A stretch of DNA of 48,675 nucleotides from positions 1 to 48,675 of the forward strand of contig JAFXNC010000054.1 of the NCBI GenBank assembly GCA_017529875.1. Reading direction: 5' to 3'. The stretch comes from Ruminococcus sp. GTDB lineage: Bacteria > Bacillota > Clostridia > Oscillospirales > Ruminococcaceae. Shown here piece after piece: positions 32,478 through 41,195 of this stretch (position 1 is the stretch's first letter; every line of letters begins with the position of its first letter). The notes under the pieces were generated by a model. It did not search any database. It saw only the letters and a program-made list of their open reading frames with translations, and was not told where the DNA came from. A program made the translations under genes and the position numbers.

Positions 32478-33145
32478 AGGAACTTATACCCCACTCCCCA
32501 CACCGTGACGATGTGCTCGGGCTTTTTGGGGTCGCGCTCCAGCTTTTCCCGCAGGCGCTTGATGTGGACCGTCAGGGTCTGCTGCTCCGACTCGGAATCG
32601 CTGCCCCAGATGTAGGAGAAGATGTACTCCTTGGTCAGGGTCTTGCCGGGGTTCTCTGCCAGGAGAAGTAAGAGTTCATATTCCTTGGCGGTCATTTCCA
32701 GCTTTTCCCCCCGGAGGAAGGCGGTCTTCTCGGCGCGGTTTATGGTCAGCTCGCCGCATCTCAGCTCGTCGAGGGAGTAGCGCCGCCGGAACAGTCCCGC
32801 GATCTTCGCCAGCAGCAGGTCAATGTCGAAGGGCTTTTCGATGTAGTCGTCGGCACCGGTTATGAGGCCGTTGAGCTTGTCGTTCTTGTCTATGCGGGCG
32901 CTGATTATGAAGATGGGCACGTCGCTTTGCTTTCTGATCTTCTCGCAGACCGCAAAGCCGTCAATGCCGGTGAGCATGATGTCCAGCAGTATGAGCCTTG
33001 CGCCGTAGCGTTCAAAAAGCTCCACCGCCCGCTCGCCGCTGTCCGTCCGGCTGACGGCATAGCCCTCCGCCCGGAGAAAGTCGCAGAGCGTCTCGGAGAT
33101 CTCGGAGTTGTCCTCAACTATCAGAATGTCTATCAAACCTGTCAC
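32474..33145 (-). CDS. OmpR/PhoB-type response regulator
   Basis: A 223-residue protein with a GTG start at 33145 and a weak AGGCGG site. The receiver has Glu11-Asp12, phosphorylation site Asp55 (LILLDIMLTG) and Lys in YIEKPFDIDLL. The C-terminal winged helix (about 130-223) has MTAKEYELLLLLAENPGKTL and VHIKRLREKLE, then VWGVGYKFL. It forms a two-component pair with the kinase gene that overlaps its end. Confidence 0.93.
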   Translation of the reverse strand: MTGLIDILIVEDNSEISETLCDFLRAEGYAVSRTDSGERAVELFERYGARLILLDIMLTGIDGFAVCEKIRKQSDVPIFIISARIDKNDKLNGLITGADDYIEKPFDIDLLLAKIAGLFRRRYSLDELRCGELTINRAEKTAFLRGEKLEMTAKEYELLLLLAENPGKTLTKEYIFSYIWGSDSESEQQTLTVHIKRLREKLERDPKKPEHIVTVWGVGYKFL

Positions 33146-33170
33146 CGCCTGTTATGCTTTACTTATCAAA

Positions 33171-33201
33171 CAAGGGCTGCCGCAAACAGCAGCAGCCCTT
33201 G
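33171..33201 (-). terminator. Intrinsic terminator after the Bax-inhibitor-like gene
   Basis: CAAGGGCTGC (33171-33180) pairs with GCAGCCCTTG (33192-33201), with an 11-base loop. The minus strand continues TTTG. It separates this gene from the response regulator gene further along the same strand. Confidence 0.7.
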
Positions 33202-33215
33202 AAAAGAGTCGGATA

Positions 33216-34076
33216 TTATTTGTTGTTCTGGAGCCTTGCCAGCAGTCTGAGGACTTTGAGGTAAAGCAGGATGACGCTGAGCATCAGGCTGTAGCTGCAA
33301 TACCACTCGTACTTCTTGTTGACGTTGTTGGTAACGGCCTCGGCGATAGTGTCGAAGTCGATGAGCAGCAGAGCCGCTGCCAGCAGTACGCCCAGTACGG
33401 CAAAGAGGATGCCGAGGGGGCCGCTCTGTACTTTAAGGATGGACTTAACGATAGTGCTGTTGGGAGCCAGCCATGCAAGCAGACCGAAGATCGCGCCGCC
33501 GATAACCGATGCGATAAGTGCGGTGAAAACGATGGTCTTGAACTTCTCGCCCACCTTAACGATGCCGGTGTAGTAGAGAACTGCCATAGCTGCGATGATG
33601 AGGATAGTCAGAACAAGAGCCTCAACAACGATGCCGCTGTACTGAGCCGCATAGATATACGAGGTGATCGCCACAGCGTAGCCCATGCCCGCGCAGTAGA
33701 TCGTGCCGGAGACCGGTATCGTCTTAATGGCGAAGGCCGCCACAAGTCCCGCGATAAGGGTGATGATCCATGCACCGATCATGATAGCCATTTCGTTGGA
33801 GTAGACCACATAGCCCTCGGCGATAGTGCTGCTCACGGTGTAGCCGTGGGAGCCGAAGTAGCTGTGCATATAGAAGAATGCAGCCACGCCGAGGAAGGTG
33901 ATGATCATGAAATAGCCTACCTTGGCGAAAATACCCGCATAGGTCGCGGACTGCTCGCCTCCGAAGGAGTCCTCAAAGGTGAAAGTGCGGTTTATTGCGG
34001 CGTTGGAAAAGGTGCCGCCGCTTCTTCTCTGGTTCTGAAACTGGTTCGGATACTGATTCTGCTGATAGAAAGCCAT
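33216..34076 (-). CDS. Bax inhibitor-1/YccA family membrane protein
   Basis: A 286-residue protein with AGGAGG before ATG 34076. The first ~50 residues are hydrophilic and rich in Gln/Asn (MAFYQQNQYPNQFQNQRR). Seven hydrophobic helices follow, the layout of the BI-1/YccA/YetJ family, some of which are pH-gated calcium leak channels. The helix pair ending LLLIDFDTIAEAVTNNV carries the acidic residues seen near the C-terminus of family members (DFD). It has its own promoter and terminator. Confidence 0.88.
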   Translation of the reverse strand: MAFYQQNQYPNQFQNQRRSGGTFSNAAINRTFTFEDSFGGEQSATYAGIFAKVGYFMIITFLGVAAFFYMHSYFGSHGYTVSSTIAEGYVVYSNEMAIMIGAWIITLIAGLVAAFAIKTIPVSGTIYCAGMGYAVAITSYIYAAQYSGIVVEALVLTILIIAAMAVLYYTGIVKVGEKFKTIVFTALIASVIGGAIFGLLAWLAPNSTIVKSILKVQSGPLGILFAVLGVLLAAALLLIDFDTIAEAVTNNVNKKYEWYCSYSLMLSVILLYLKVLRLLARLQNNK

Positions 34077-34121
34077 GATATACCTCCTGTGAAAAGTTTT
34101 GTATTTTGCGTATACACATAT

Positions 34122-34150
34122 ATTATACCCGAAAATGCCCCGGTTGTCAA
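34122..34150 (-). promoter_or_regulatory. Promoter of the Bax-inhibitor-like gene
   Basis: On the minus strand: TTGACA (34150-34145), 17-bp spacer, TATAAT (34127-34122). Confidence 0.85.
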
Positions 34151-34186
34151 TAGATTTTTAACAATTCCCATGATAACGCATCGGCC

Positions 34187-34771
34187 TCAGCCGTTTATCT
34201 GCGCTATCAGTTCATCAGGGGTCTGTCCGGTGTAGAGTATCGCCCGGATGCCCACGTTTTCGGCGCCGGTGATGTTTTTGGGACTGTCGTCGATGAAGAC
34301 GCAGTCGGCAGGGTCGAGGGAGTAGCGGCTGCAAAGCAGCTCATAGATCTCCGGCATGGGCTTTACGATATGCTCGTAGCAGGAGAATATGCCCCCGTCC
34401 ATGTATTCCCGGAACTCCAGCACCCAGGGCGCCGAGTGTATCAGGAACTCAAAGTAGTTGGAGAGAAAATAGACCCTGTGCCCCTGAGCTTTCAGCTGCT
34501 TTATCATGGGTATGGTCATGTCTCGCAGCTTGGGACAGCCGCCTATCTTTGCGAAGGCCAGCCGTATCTCCCGGTCGTACTGAGGGGCTTTGGCGATGAA
34601 CAGCCTCAGCACCTCCTCCACGGTGAGCACGCCCCGGTCAAGCTCCACCCAGTCGGGATTGCCCCAGGTGGCCTCCACCACGGCGGCAGCGGTCTCGGGG
34701 TCGAACATTGAGGCAACATAGCCCTCCCAGTCGAAATCTATCAGTACTTTTCCTATGTCAAAGATAACGTT
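34187..34771 (-). CDS. HAD-superfamily hydrolase, subfamily IA
   Basis: A 194-residue protein. I start it at ATG 34771 (MNVIFDIGKVLIDFD), with GGGAGGT just upstream, not at the longer in-frame ATG. The nucleophile motif is FDIGKVL, the DxG variant found in YihX-like sugar phosphatases; FLSNYFEF is motif II; a lysine in IVKPMPEIY is motif III; and CVFIDDSPKNI is motif IV. It probably removes phosphate from a small phosphorylated metabolite. It seems to be a single-gene unit. Confidence 0.88.
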   Translation of the reverse strand, partial: NVIFDIGKVLIDFDWEGYVASMFDPETAAAVVEATWGNPDWVELDRGVLTVEEVLRLFIAKAPQYDREIRLAFAKIGGCPKLRDMTIPMIKQLKAQGHRVYFLSNYFEFLIHSAPWVLEFREYMDGGIFSCYEHIVKPMPEIYELLCSRYSLDPADCVFIDDSPKNITGAENVGIRAILYTGQTPDELIAQING

Positions 34772-34920
34772 CATATAATACCTCCCGTACTTTATGAATA
34801 CATTATACAACATGGGGCGCATAAAAGTCAAGCGGCGGCGGTCTGCCTTCCAGATATAGGTGGGGCATCCAAAAAATGTAGGTATTTTTATGGTATTTGC
34901 CTAAAAATTCAATTTAGTAC

Positions 34921-34949
34921 TTGAAAAATGTGGATAAATGTGATATAAT
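34921..34949 (+). promoter_or_regulatory. Promoter of the diguanylate cyclase gene
   Basis: TTGAAA (34921-34926), 17-bp spacer, TATAAT (34944-34949). Confidence 0.75.
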
Positions 34950-34997
34950 AATTAAACAGACTGTATCTGTACTTGTAACAGGAACGGGGTGAAGCCG

Positions 34998-36449
34998 ATG
35001 AAGATGTCTCTGGGACGGAAAATAATGGTTTTCGTGGTGCTGCTTTCTGTGCTCATCATCACCATATGCATCGTAGTCAGCGGTATCGTGTTCCGCAGGC
35101 TCATGGATAAGGAGTACCTCATCACCGGCGACTCCATGGCGGGTACGGTGGCAGTCTCAGTGGACGGCGACCGGGTGAAGAAGATCACCGACAAGGTCAT
35201 GGCTATCTACCGCTCCACGGATGTGAAGATCAGCAACGAGGCTCAGGACGAGGACGGCTATGAGGCCTACTGCGGCCTCTACAAGCACCTTATGGACGAC
35301 CCGGATTACATCGCGGTCAGGGATTCCCTGCGGAAGATCCAGGACGTCAGCGAGGTGGACTGCGTCTATACCCTGTTCATCGTCCCGGAGGAAAAGACCG
35401 CCGTTTACATCGTTGACGCGGCGCATGAGGACATTGTCCCGCCGGGGTGCTTCGACTATGTGGAGGAAAGCTGCTACCCCTATCTGGACGACCTGGAGCA
35501 GGGCTTCCCCGCCTTCATCACCGATACCGAGGAATACGGCTGGGTCGCCACCGCCTGTATGCCCATACACGACAGCAGCGGCGAGCTGGTATGCTTCTCG
35601 GCAGTGGATCTGAGCATGAACGACATACTCACCAAGGTGCGCAATTTCCTGTTCTCGCTGACGGCTTTGCTGCTGGTGCTGACGGCGGTCGTCTGCGTCA
35701 CCGCCATGATCTACGTCAAGCGCAGGATAGTCAAGCCCATAAACCTGCTCTCGGCGGCTGCGGGTCAGTATTCGCAGAAGCAGGTCCATGAGCGGCATAA
35801 CGAGTTCGGCTCCCTCAACATCAAGACCGGCGACGAGATCGAGATCCTGCTCAGATCAATGGTGCAGATGGAAAACGACATCGACACCTACATCGACAAC
35901 CTCACCAAGACCCGGGAGCAGCTCTCCAACGCCAGACAGCAGGCCGACGATATGCATGAGCTGGCCCACATGGACGCCCTCACCGGCATACGCAACAAGC
36001 TGGCCTACGACAAGGAGACCGCCCGCCTTGACCGGGAGATCGCCGGAGGGCTCTCGCAGTTCGGCATCGCCATGATAGACCTGAACTTCTTAAAGCTCAT
36101 CAACGACACCTACGGCCACGAGTGCGGCAACAGCTCCATAAAGCGGCTGAGCCAGCTGGTCTGCACCACCTTCCAGCATTCGCCGGTGTTCCGTATCGGC
36201 GGCGACGAGTTTGTGGTCATACTCAGGAACAACGACTTCCTGAACGTCGAGAAACTTGAACAGGAGTTCAACAGGCAGTTCGACCTTTATGAAGCCGATC
36301 CTGCGCTCAAGCCCTGGGAGAAGATCTCGGCATCTTTGGGCTATGCGCTTTACGATGCTGCCACGGACGACTGCACGGACGACGTATTCAAACGCGCCGA
36401 CCAGAATATGTACAAGCGCAAGCGCGAGATGAAGGCTACGCGCAAGTGA
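34998..36449 (+). CDS. Membrane diguanylate cyclase (GGDEF)
   Basis: A 483-residue protein. I choose ATG 34998, with GGGGTG at about 34986-34991, over the in-frame GTG 34989; the choice adds only three residues. A membrane helix (about 10-32), an outside sensor domain (about 33-210, cache-like), a second helix (about 213-237) and a HAMP-like linker precede the GGDEF domain. The signature is exact (Gly401-Phe405 in RIGGDEFVVIL) and LTGIRNKLAYD starts the domain, so it should make cyclic-di-GMP. The inhibitory RxxD site five residues before GGDEF is absent, so product inhibition may be weak. Confidence 0.92.
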   Translation: MKMSLGRKIMVFVVLLSVLIITICIVVSGIVFRRLMDKEYLITGDSMAGTVAVSVDGDRVKKITDKVMAIYRSTDVKISNEAQDEDGYEAYCGLYKHLMDDPDYIAVRDSLRKIQDVSEVDCVYTLFIVPEEKTAVYIVDAAHEDIVPPGCFDYVEESCYPYLDDLEQGFPAFITDTEEYGWVATACMPIHDSSGELVCFSAVDLSMNDILTKVRNFLFSLTALLLVLTAVVCVTAMIYVKRRIVKPINLLSAAAGQYSQKQVHERHNEFGSLNIKTGDEIEILLRSMVQMENDIDTYIDNLTKTREQLSNARQQADDMHELAHMDALTGIRNKLAYDKETARLDREIAGGLSQFGIAMIDLNFLKLINDTYGHECGNSSIKRLSQLVCTTFQHSPVFRIGGDEFVVILRNNDFLNVEKLEQEFNRQFDLYEADPALKPWEKISASLGYALYDAATDDCTDDVFKRADQNMYKRKREMKATRK

Positions 36450-36481
36450 CGGAAAGGTTAAGTCAAGCTAAAATAACTGAT

Positions 36482-36563
36482 CGCGGAGCGTTTTGGGGTC
36501 AGCTTTCTTCCGAGCGAAAACGAGGAAGAAAGATACCCCGGATCGCTCCGCGTTCGTTTTTTT
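36482..36563 (+). terminator. Long hairpin terminator after the diguanylate cyclase gene
   Basis: CGCGGAGCG (36482-36490) pairs with CGCTCCGCG (36544-36552). Inside, GGGGT/ACCCC and CTTTCTTCC/GGAAGAAAG extend the stem to about 30 bp. A seven-T tract follows (36557-36563), and the downstream GTTTTTTTGCTTGC is itself repeated once. Confidence 0.88.
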
Positions 36564-36628
36564 GCTTGCGTTTTTTTGCTTGCTCCCCCGTACTGTTTCA
36601 GCCTGCTCACCCCACTTCAAAAAAAAGC

Positions 36629-36657
36629 TTTACAAAGCCTTAAAGATATGTTATAAT
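36629..36657 (+). promoter_or_regulatory. Promoter of the tatD gene
   Basis: TTTACA (36629-36634), 17-bp spacer, TATAAT (36652-36657), about 28 bases ahead of the start codon. Confidence 0.75.
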
Positions 36658-36685
36658 AATATAAATACTGTTTGGGGGTGTTTGC

Positions 36686-37471
36686 GTGGATGAGGTCAGA
36701 GGTATCATCGACTCCCATTCCCATTACGACAGTACTCCCTTCGATACCGACCGCGACGAGCTCCTGACCAGGATGCTCGCAGAGGGCTCCCCCGTCGCCG
36801 CCGTTATTCACGCCGCTACCGACGTGGATTCTATGCAGTTCGGCATCGGGTATGCCGCCCGGTTCCCGCGGTTCTATACCTCCGTGGGCTTTCACCCCGA
36901 GCTGACGGCGCCCCTCCCAAAGGAGCCCCGCGCCGTGCTTGCTAAGATGCTTTCCCGCTCGGATAAGATCTGCGCCGTGGGGGAGATAGGCCTCGATTAT
37001 CACTACGAGGGCTATGACCGGGAATTGCAGATCGGTCTGCTGCGTATGCAGCTGGAGTTCGCCCGGGAACATTCCCTGCCGGTGATACTCCATTGCAGGG
37101 ACGCCACTCTCGATTTCATGGAGCTCATGCGGGAGTATAAGCCAAAAGGCGTTGTACACTGCTTTTCCGGCTCCGCCGAGACCGCAGGGGAGCTGGTGTC
37201 GCTTGGGCTGTATCTCGGATTCGGCGGAGTGCTGACCTTCAAGAACGCCCGCCGCGTCAAGGCCGCCTTCGCGCAGGTGCCGGAAGACAGGTTCCTCTTT
37301 GAGACCGACTGCCCCTACTTAGCGCCCGAGCCCTTCCGGGGACAGCGCTGCGACAGCTTCATGATAGAAAACACCGCCCTCTGCGCCGCTGAGATAAAGG
37401 GCATCCCCGCCGGGGAACTGGTGTCGAAGGCTGCGGAGAATACGGTGCGGCTGTTCGGGATAGGGGTTTAG
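36686..37471 (+). CDS. tatD: TatD-family metal-dependent DNase/hydrolase
   Basis: A 261-residue protein with a GTG start at 36686 behind GGGGGTG. It is a TIM-barrel amidohydrolase-type enzyme: metal ligands in DSHSHYD near the N-terminus, Glu in CAVGEIGLDYHYEG, LPVILHCRDA, GVVHCFSGSAE and the last ligand Asp in LFETDCPYLAPE. TatD/YcfH proteins are 3'-5' exonucleases and may act in DNA repair or quality control. A small hairpin (37485-37505) and the GT2 gene follow on the same strand. Confidence 0.93.
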   Translation: MDEVRGIIDSHSHYDSTPFDTDRDELLTRMLAEGSPVAAVIHAATDVDSMQFGIGYAARFPRFYTSVGFHPELTAPLPKEPRAVLAKMLSRSDKICAVGEIGLDYHYEGYDRELQIGLLRMQLEFAREHSLPVILHCRDATLDFMELMREYKPKGVVHCFSGSAETAGELVSLGLYLGFGGVLTFKNARRVKAAFAQVPEDRFLFETDCPYLAPEPFRGQRCDSFMIENTALCAAEIKGIPAGELVSKAAENTVRLFGIGV

Positions 37472-37484
37472 CTGACAGTTTACA

Positions 37485-37505
37485 GTTGATGATCGCCTCA
37501 TCAAC
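37485..37505 (+). other. Small perfect hairpin
   Basis: GTTGATGA-tcgcc-TCATCAAC, 8-bp stem. There is no T-tract, so it is a weak terminator at best. It lies between tatD and the GT2 gene, which are probably at least partly co-transcribed. Confidence 0.45.
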
Positions 37506-37539
37506 ATTACAATAATTATCAAAGGCTGGAAACATAAGA

Positions 37540-38532
37540 ATGGAAACTGAGACTTTATACTTTGTCATACCCTGCTACAACGAGGAGGAGATGCTCCCGC
37601 TGACTGCAAGGGCGCTGATAGAGAAAATGGACAAGCTTATATCCGAGGGCAGGATCGCCCCGGACAGCAAGGTGCTTTTCGTGGACGACGGCTCCAAGGA
37701 CAGGACATGGGAGCTCATCGAGAGGCTCCACCGCTCGGTGCCGATGTTCACCGGCATCAAGCTCTCCCGCAACCGGGGTCATCAGAACGCCCTGCTGGCA
37801 GGCCTCATGACCGCCAAGGAGCACGCCGATATCATCGTTTCGATGGACGCTGACTTACAGGATGACATCGACGCCGTGGACGGCTTCCTCGACAAGCGTG
37901 CCGAGGGCTGCGACATCGTCTACGGTGTGCGCTCGTCGAGAGAGAAGGACACCCGCTTCAAGCGCTGGACAGCCCGCACCTACTACAAAATGCTGGCAAG
38001 GCTGGGCGTGGATATAATCTACGACCACGCCGACTACCGCCTCATGAGCCGCCGGGCTGTTGAGGCATTGGAGCAGTTCGACGAGGTGAACCTCTTTCTG
38101 CGGGGCATGGTGCCGATGCTGGGGTTCAAGAGCGATACCGTCAGCTATGTGCGCAACGAGCGTGCGGCAGGGGAGTCCAAGTACCCCCTGAAAAAGATGC
38201 TCTCCTTCGCAGTGGAGGGCATAACCTCGCTTTCGGTGAAGCCCATAAGGCTCATAACCTCCCTGGGGCTCATCGTATTCCTGATATCCCTGGCGATGCT
38301 GATATATTTCTTCGTGCTGTGGTGCATAGGCAAGACAGTCCAGGGCTGGACCACCACCGTCGTTTCGGTGTGGGCGCTGGGCGGCCTGCAGCTGCTGGCC
38401 ATAGGCGTTATCGGAGAGTATATCGGGAAGATATATTTAGAGACCAAGCACCGGCCGAAATTCCTCGTAGATGTTGACCTCGACGAGGAAGACCGCCGCA
38501 AAGAAGAAAAAGTCAATAACCAAAAACACTGA
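37540..38532 (+). CDS. GT2 membrane glycosyltransferase (GtrB/DPM1-like)
   Basis: A 330-residue protein. The GT-A catalytic domain (about 1-230) starts LYFVIPCYNEEEMLP, with VLFVDDGSKDRTW and the metal-binding DxD at residues 103-105 (SMDADLQDD). Two membrane helices follow (about 238-258 and 278-298). This is the plan of enzymes that move a sugar onto undecaprenyl phosphate for wall or surface glycans. The flippase gene at 41555 could work in the same area. The ribosome site is weak. Confidence 0.92.
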   Translation: METETLYFVIPCYNEEEMLPLTARALIEKMDKLISEGRIAPDSKVLFVDDGSKDRTWELIERLHRSVPMFTGIKLSRNRGHQNALLAGLMTAKEHADIIVSMDADLQDDIDAVDGFLDKRAEGCDIVYGVRSSREKDTRFKRWTARTYYKMLARLGVDIIYDHADYRLMSRRAVEALEQFDEVNLFLRGMVPMLGFKSDTVSYVRNERAAGESKYPLKKMLSFAVEGITSLSVKPIRLITSLGLIVFLISLAMLIYFFVLWCIGKTVQGWTTTVVSVWALGGLQLLAIGVIGEYIGKIYLETKHRPKFLVDVDLDEEDRRKEEKVNNQKH

Positions 38533-38550
38533 TACAAAGGAGCAAGTCAA

Positions 38551-39123
38551 ATGGCAAACAAGAACATCAACCTGAACGCACAGAGAGTAAACAGCAAGGA
38601 CATCGACAACAGCGCCCTCGAGGAGGCTATCGCTGTCATGAAGAAGGAGCCTACGGCACAGCATCAGAACGACGTTATCAACATCGCTCTGAGGTCTTCC
38701 TTCTTCGTACCCGCCATGATGGTGAAGAACACCGAGCTGGTGGAGAGCCCCGACCACAAGGTGAGATTCGAGGACAAGCAGTCCGCACGGTTCATGCTCA
38801 TCCAGAACAAGGATAAACAGTCCTATTTCCCTGCCTACACCAACACCGAGTATCTCCAGACCTTCAAGAGCGACAGCAGGTTCCAGGGCTTTGTTATGAA
38901 GTTCGGCGATCTCGCCAACCTCACCGAGCAGACAGCCTCTGTAAGCGGCTTTGTCATCAACCCCAACAAGGATGACCTGCCCTTTACCAAGGAATTCCTG
39001 GATCATATCAAGAAGATCCTCACCGAGGCTCACAACAAGAGGGTAGCTGCGCAGCAGGCGGAGGCCGAGGGCAAGCCCAATATCGAGGTCACTACCAATA
39101 CTGCTCCCGACGCCGACAAGTAA
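38551..39123 (+). CDS. SseB-like domain protein
   Basis: A 190-residue soluble protein; AAAGGAG stands before ATG 38551. After a variable N-terminus, residues about 30-160 fit the SseB N-terminal domain (SSFFVPAMMV, YFPAYTNTEYLQTF, SGFVINPNKDDLPFTKEFLD). These domains are common in Firmicutes and actinobacteria but their role is poorly known; some sit beside secretion or ATPase genes. The next gene, an AAA+ protein, starts 9 bases later without its own clear ribosome site, so the two are probably made together. Confidence 0.75.
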   Translation: MANKNINLNAQRVNSKDIDNSALEEAIAVMKKEPTAQHQNDVINIALRSSFFVPAMMVKNTELVESPDHKVRFEDKQSARFMLIQNKDKQSYFPAYTNTEYLQTFKSDSRFQGFVMKFGDLANLTEQTASVSGFVINPNKDDLPFTKEFLDHIKKILTEAHNKRVAAQQAEAEGKPNIEVTTNTAPDADK

Positions 39124-39132
39124 AATAGCGCT

Positions 39133-41085
39133 ATGAGAAAGTTTATCGCCGACCTGATCCTGGAGCAGCAGTTTGCCCGGGACAGTCTTGACAAGCTGGG
39201 CACCTTCTTCCGGAGCGTAGCTTCAAACGTATCCCCGGAGTGCTCGGCGGAGCTGGTCATAAACCGCTTCACCTTTGGTCTTATCACTCTGTACGCCCCC
39301 AACCGCAACGAGGCCGGGCAGTATATCGCCGAGGCCTGGGAGAGGGCGGGCTATGAGCGCAGCCAGCTCAACCTGATACTGGTCTCCGAGCTTACCGGCG
39401 ACAAGGACAGGGACGATCTTATCACAGCGGTCTACAAGGGCTATTACGGCGTGGACAGCTATATGCGCCTCGTCACCGACCTCAATGCCGAGCTGCCGGT
39501 GCTGGCACAGCGCAATTCCCTCGACGCATTCAGACAGCAGAATTACCTCTTTGCCATAGACGGAGGCTGCGGATTCACGACCCTTATCAGGTCTTTTTCC
39601 GACTACCTGCACCGTATGCACATCTACCCCGAGGAGGAGTACGATAAAAGAGGCTACTACTACGATATCAAACTGGGCAAGGAGACCGAGGGCGACGTAT
39701 CCACCGCCGAGGACATCATCACCCTGCTCAGCGAGAAAAAGGACGACAACCCTTACAGCATCATCGGCCTGGATATCTCCTACTATCTCGACGGGCGCAA
39801 GTACGACGAGCTGAGGAGCTTTATAAACCGGCTGGACAAGTACCAGGACAACTATGTCTTCGCGTTTCGGATCCCGTTTCTGGAGAAGAAAGCCTTCGAC
39901 GAGATCGAGGGCATACTCTCTGATATGATGCTGGTGAAGACGATCCAGGTGCCGCCGCTGACCGATTCGGTGCTCATCGAGACCGCCTGGAACGTGCTCA
40001 TCGGCAGGGAGTACTCTCCCGATACCGACGTCATCGGGCTCATCCTCAGCAGGATAGAGCGCGAGAAGAACGACGGCCGCTTCTACGGCTTCAAGACCGC
40101 CATGAAGATCGGCTATGAGATAGTCCTCGAAAAGGCCGCAGCCGACGCAAGGCTCATCGCAAGCGGCGGAGAGCCCGCCGGCAAGGACATCACCCTTGCG
40201 GATCTCAGCAGGCTTGCCGCCAGCGACAAGGGCGCAGCTACGGGCTTTGACGCCCTTGAAGGCCTTGTGGGCATGGAGGAGATCTCCAAGAAGGTCAGCG
40301 AGATCGTGGTGCAGGTCAAGTACGCTATCGCCAACGAAAAGCTCGACCGCCCCTGCATACATATGCGCTTCACAGGCTCCCCCGGTACGGGCAAGACCAC
40401 CGTGGCGCGTATCATCGGACAGATACTCCGGGAGGAGGGCGTGCTGAGAAAGGGCGGCTTCTTCGAGTATGAGGCGAGAGACCTTGTGGCTGAGTATGAG
40501 GGTCAGACCGCAGTAAAGACGGCCTCTCTCTGCCGGGACGCCTACGGCTCGGTGCTGTTCATCGACGAGGCCTACGCTCTCAACGAGGGCGGCACTCACG
40601 GCGCGGACTTCGGCAAGGAGGCGCTGGCGACGCTGGTATCTCAAATGGAGAACCACCGCGACGATATGCTGGTGGTAATGGCAGGCTACGAAAAGGAAAT
40701 GGACCACCTGATGAAGGTCAACCCGGGACTGCGCAGTCGTATGCCATATATACTCCACTTCCCCAACTATACAAGAGAGCAGCTTTTCAGGATATTCATG
40801 CAGATGACCGGCAAGAGCTTCAAGTACGAGCCGGAGCTGGAGGCAGAGGCTCACAGGTTCTTCATGGAGCTGTCGGACGGATATCTCGAATCAAAGGAGT
40901 TTGCCAACGCCAGATTCGCACGCAACCTCTATGAGCGCACCTGGTCAAAGGGCGCTTTGCGCTGTTCAATGGCCGGCAAGACGGAGATCGTCCTGACCAA
41001 GGAGGATTTCGCGGCAGCCAGCTCGGAGAAGGAATTCAGCGAGAAGATCGAGACAAAGAAAAAGGTCGGTTTCACGACCGCATAA
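39133..41085 (+). CDS. AAA+ ATPase (CbbX/SpoVK type) with degenerate N-terminal ATPase-like domain
   Basis: A 650-residue protein. The C-terminal half is a CbbX/SpoVK/EccA-type AAA+ module: LEGLVGMEEISKKV, Walker A GSPGTGKTT (from residue 415), EARDLVAEYEGQTA, Walker B VLFIDEAYAL (about 473-482), PGLRSRMPYILHFPNYT and a C-terminal lid. The N-terminal half has a second P-loop-like stretch, AIDGGCGFTTLIRSF (residues 141-155), where the Walker lysine is Phe, plus a possible Walker B trace IIGLDI. It looks like a dead AAA module. AAA+ proteins of this class remodel proteins; the client is unknown. Co-translation with the SseB-like gene is likely. Confidence 0.82.
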   Translation: MRKFIADLILEQQFARDSLDKLGTFFRSVASNVSPECSAELVINRFTFGLITLYAPNRNEAGQYIAEAWERAGYERSQLNLILVSELTGDKDRDDLITAVYKGYYGVDSYMRLVTDLNAELPVLAQRNSLDAFRQQNYLFAIDGGCGFTTLIRSFSDYLHRMHIYPEEEYDKRGYYYDIKLGKETEGDVSTAEDIITLLSEKKDDNPYSIIGLDISYYLDGRKYDELRSFINRLDKYQDNYVFAFRIPFLEKKAFDEIEGILSDMMLVKTIQVPPLTDSVLIETAWNVLIGREYSPDTDVIGLILSRIEREKNDGRFYGFKTAMKIGYEIVLEKAAADARLIASGGEPAGKDITLADLSRLAASDKGAATGFDALEGLVGMEEISKKVSEIVVQVKYAIANEKLDRPCIHMRFTGSPGTGKTTVARIIGQILREEGVLRKGGFFEYEARDLVAEYEGQTAVKTASLCRDAYGSVLFIDEAYALNEGGTHGADFGKEALATLVSQMENHRDDMLVVMAGYEKEMDHLMKVNPGLRSRMPYILHFPNYTREQLFRIFMQMTGKSFKYEPELEAEAHRFFMELSDGYLESKEFANARFARNLYERTWSKGALRCSMAGKTEIVLTKEDFAAASSEKEFSEKIETKKKVGFTTA

Positions 41086-41090
41086 AAAAT

Positions 41091-41170
41091 AACAAAGAAT
41101 AATCAAGGTGTCTGCGAAACGGACGGATCTAAAACCATCGCCACAGGCGATACCTTAATTATTCTTTGTT
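41091..41170. repeat. Y-shaped palindromic repeat, copy 3
   Basis: Outer arms 41091-41109 and 41152-41170 pair at 18 of 19 positions. Relative to copy 1, C41093/G41168 replaces T4038/A4114, a compensatory change. The one mismatch, C41104/A41157, is a G.U pair when read on the minus strand. Inner hairpins are GTCTGC-gaa-ACGGAC (loosened) and CGCC-aca-GGCG. It lies between convergent gene ends at 41085 and 41255. Confidence 0.85.
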
Positions 41171-41195
41171 TTATTCTTTATTCTTTACTATTTTA

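Noticed and set aside
33108..34235. Plus-strand frame of 375 codons opposite the Bax-inhibitor-like gene
   Set aside because: Antisense shadow rich in Asp/His/Gln; the minus strand has promoter, ribosome site, seven membrane helices and a terminator.
39223..40854. Long minus-strand frame of 543 codons inside the AAA+ gene
   Set aside because: Antiparallel shadow of the real gene, which shows Walker motifs; the minus frame has no recognisable domain and no ribosome site.
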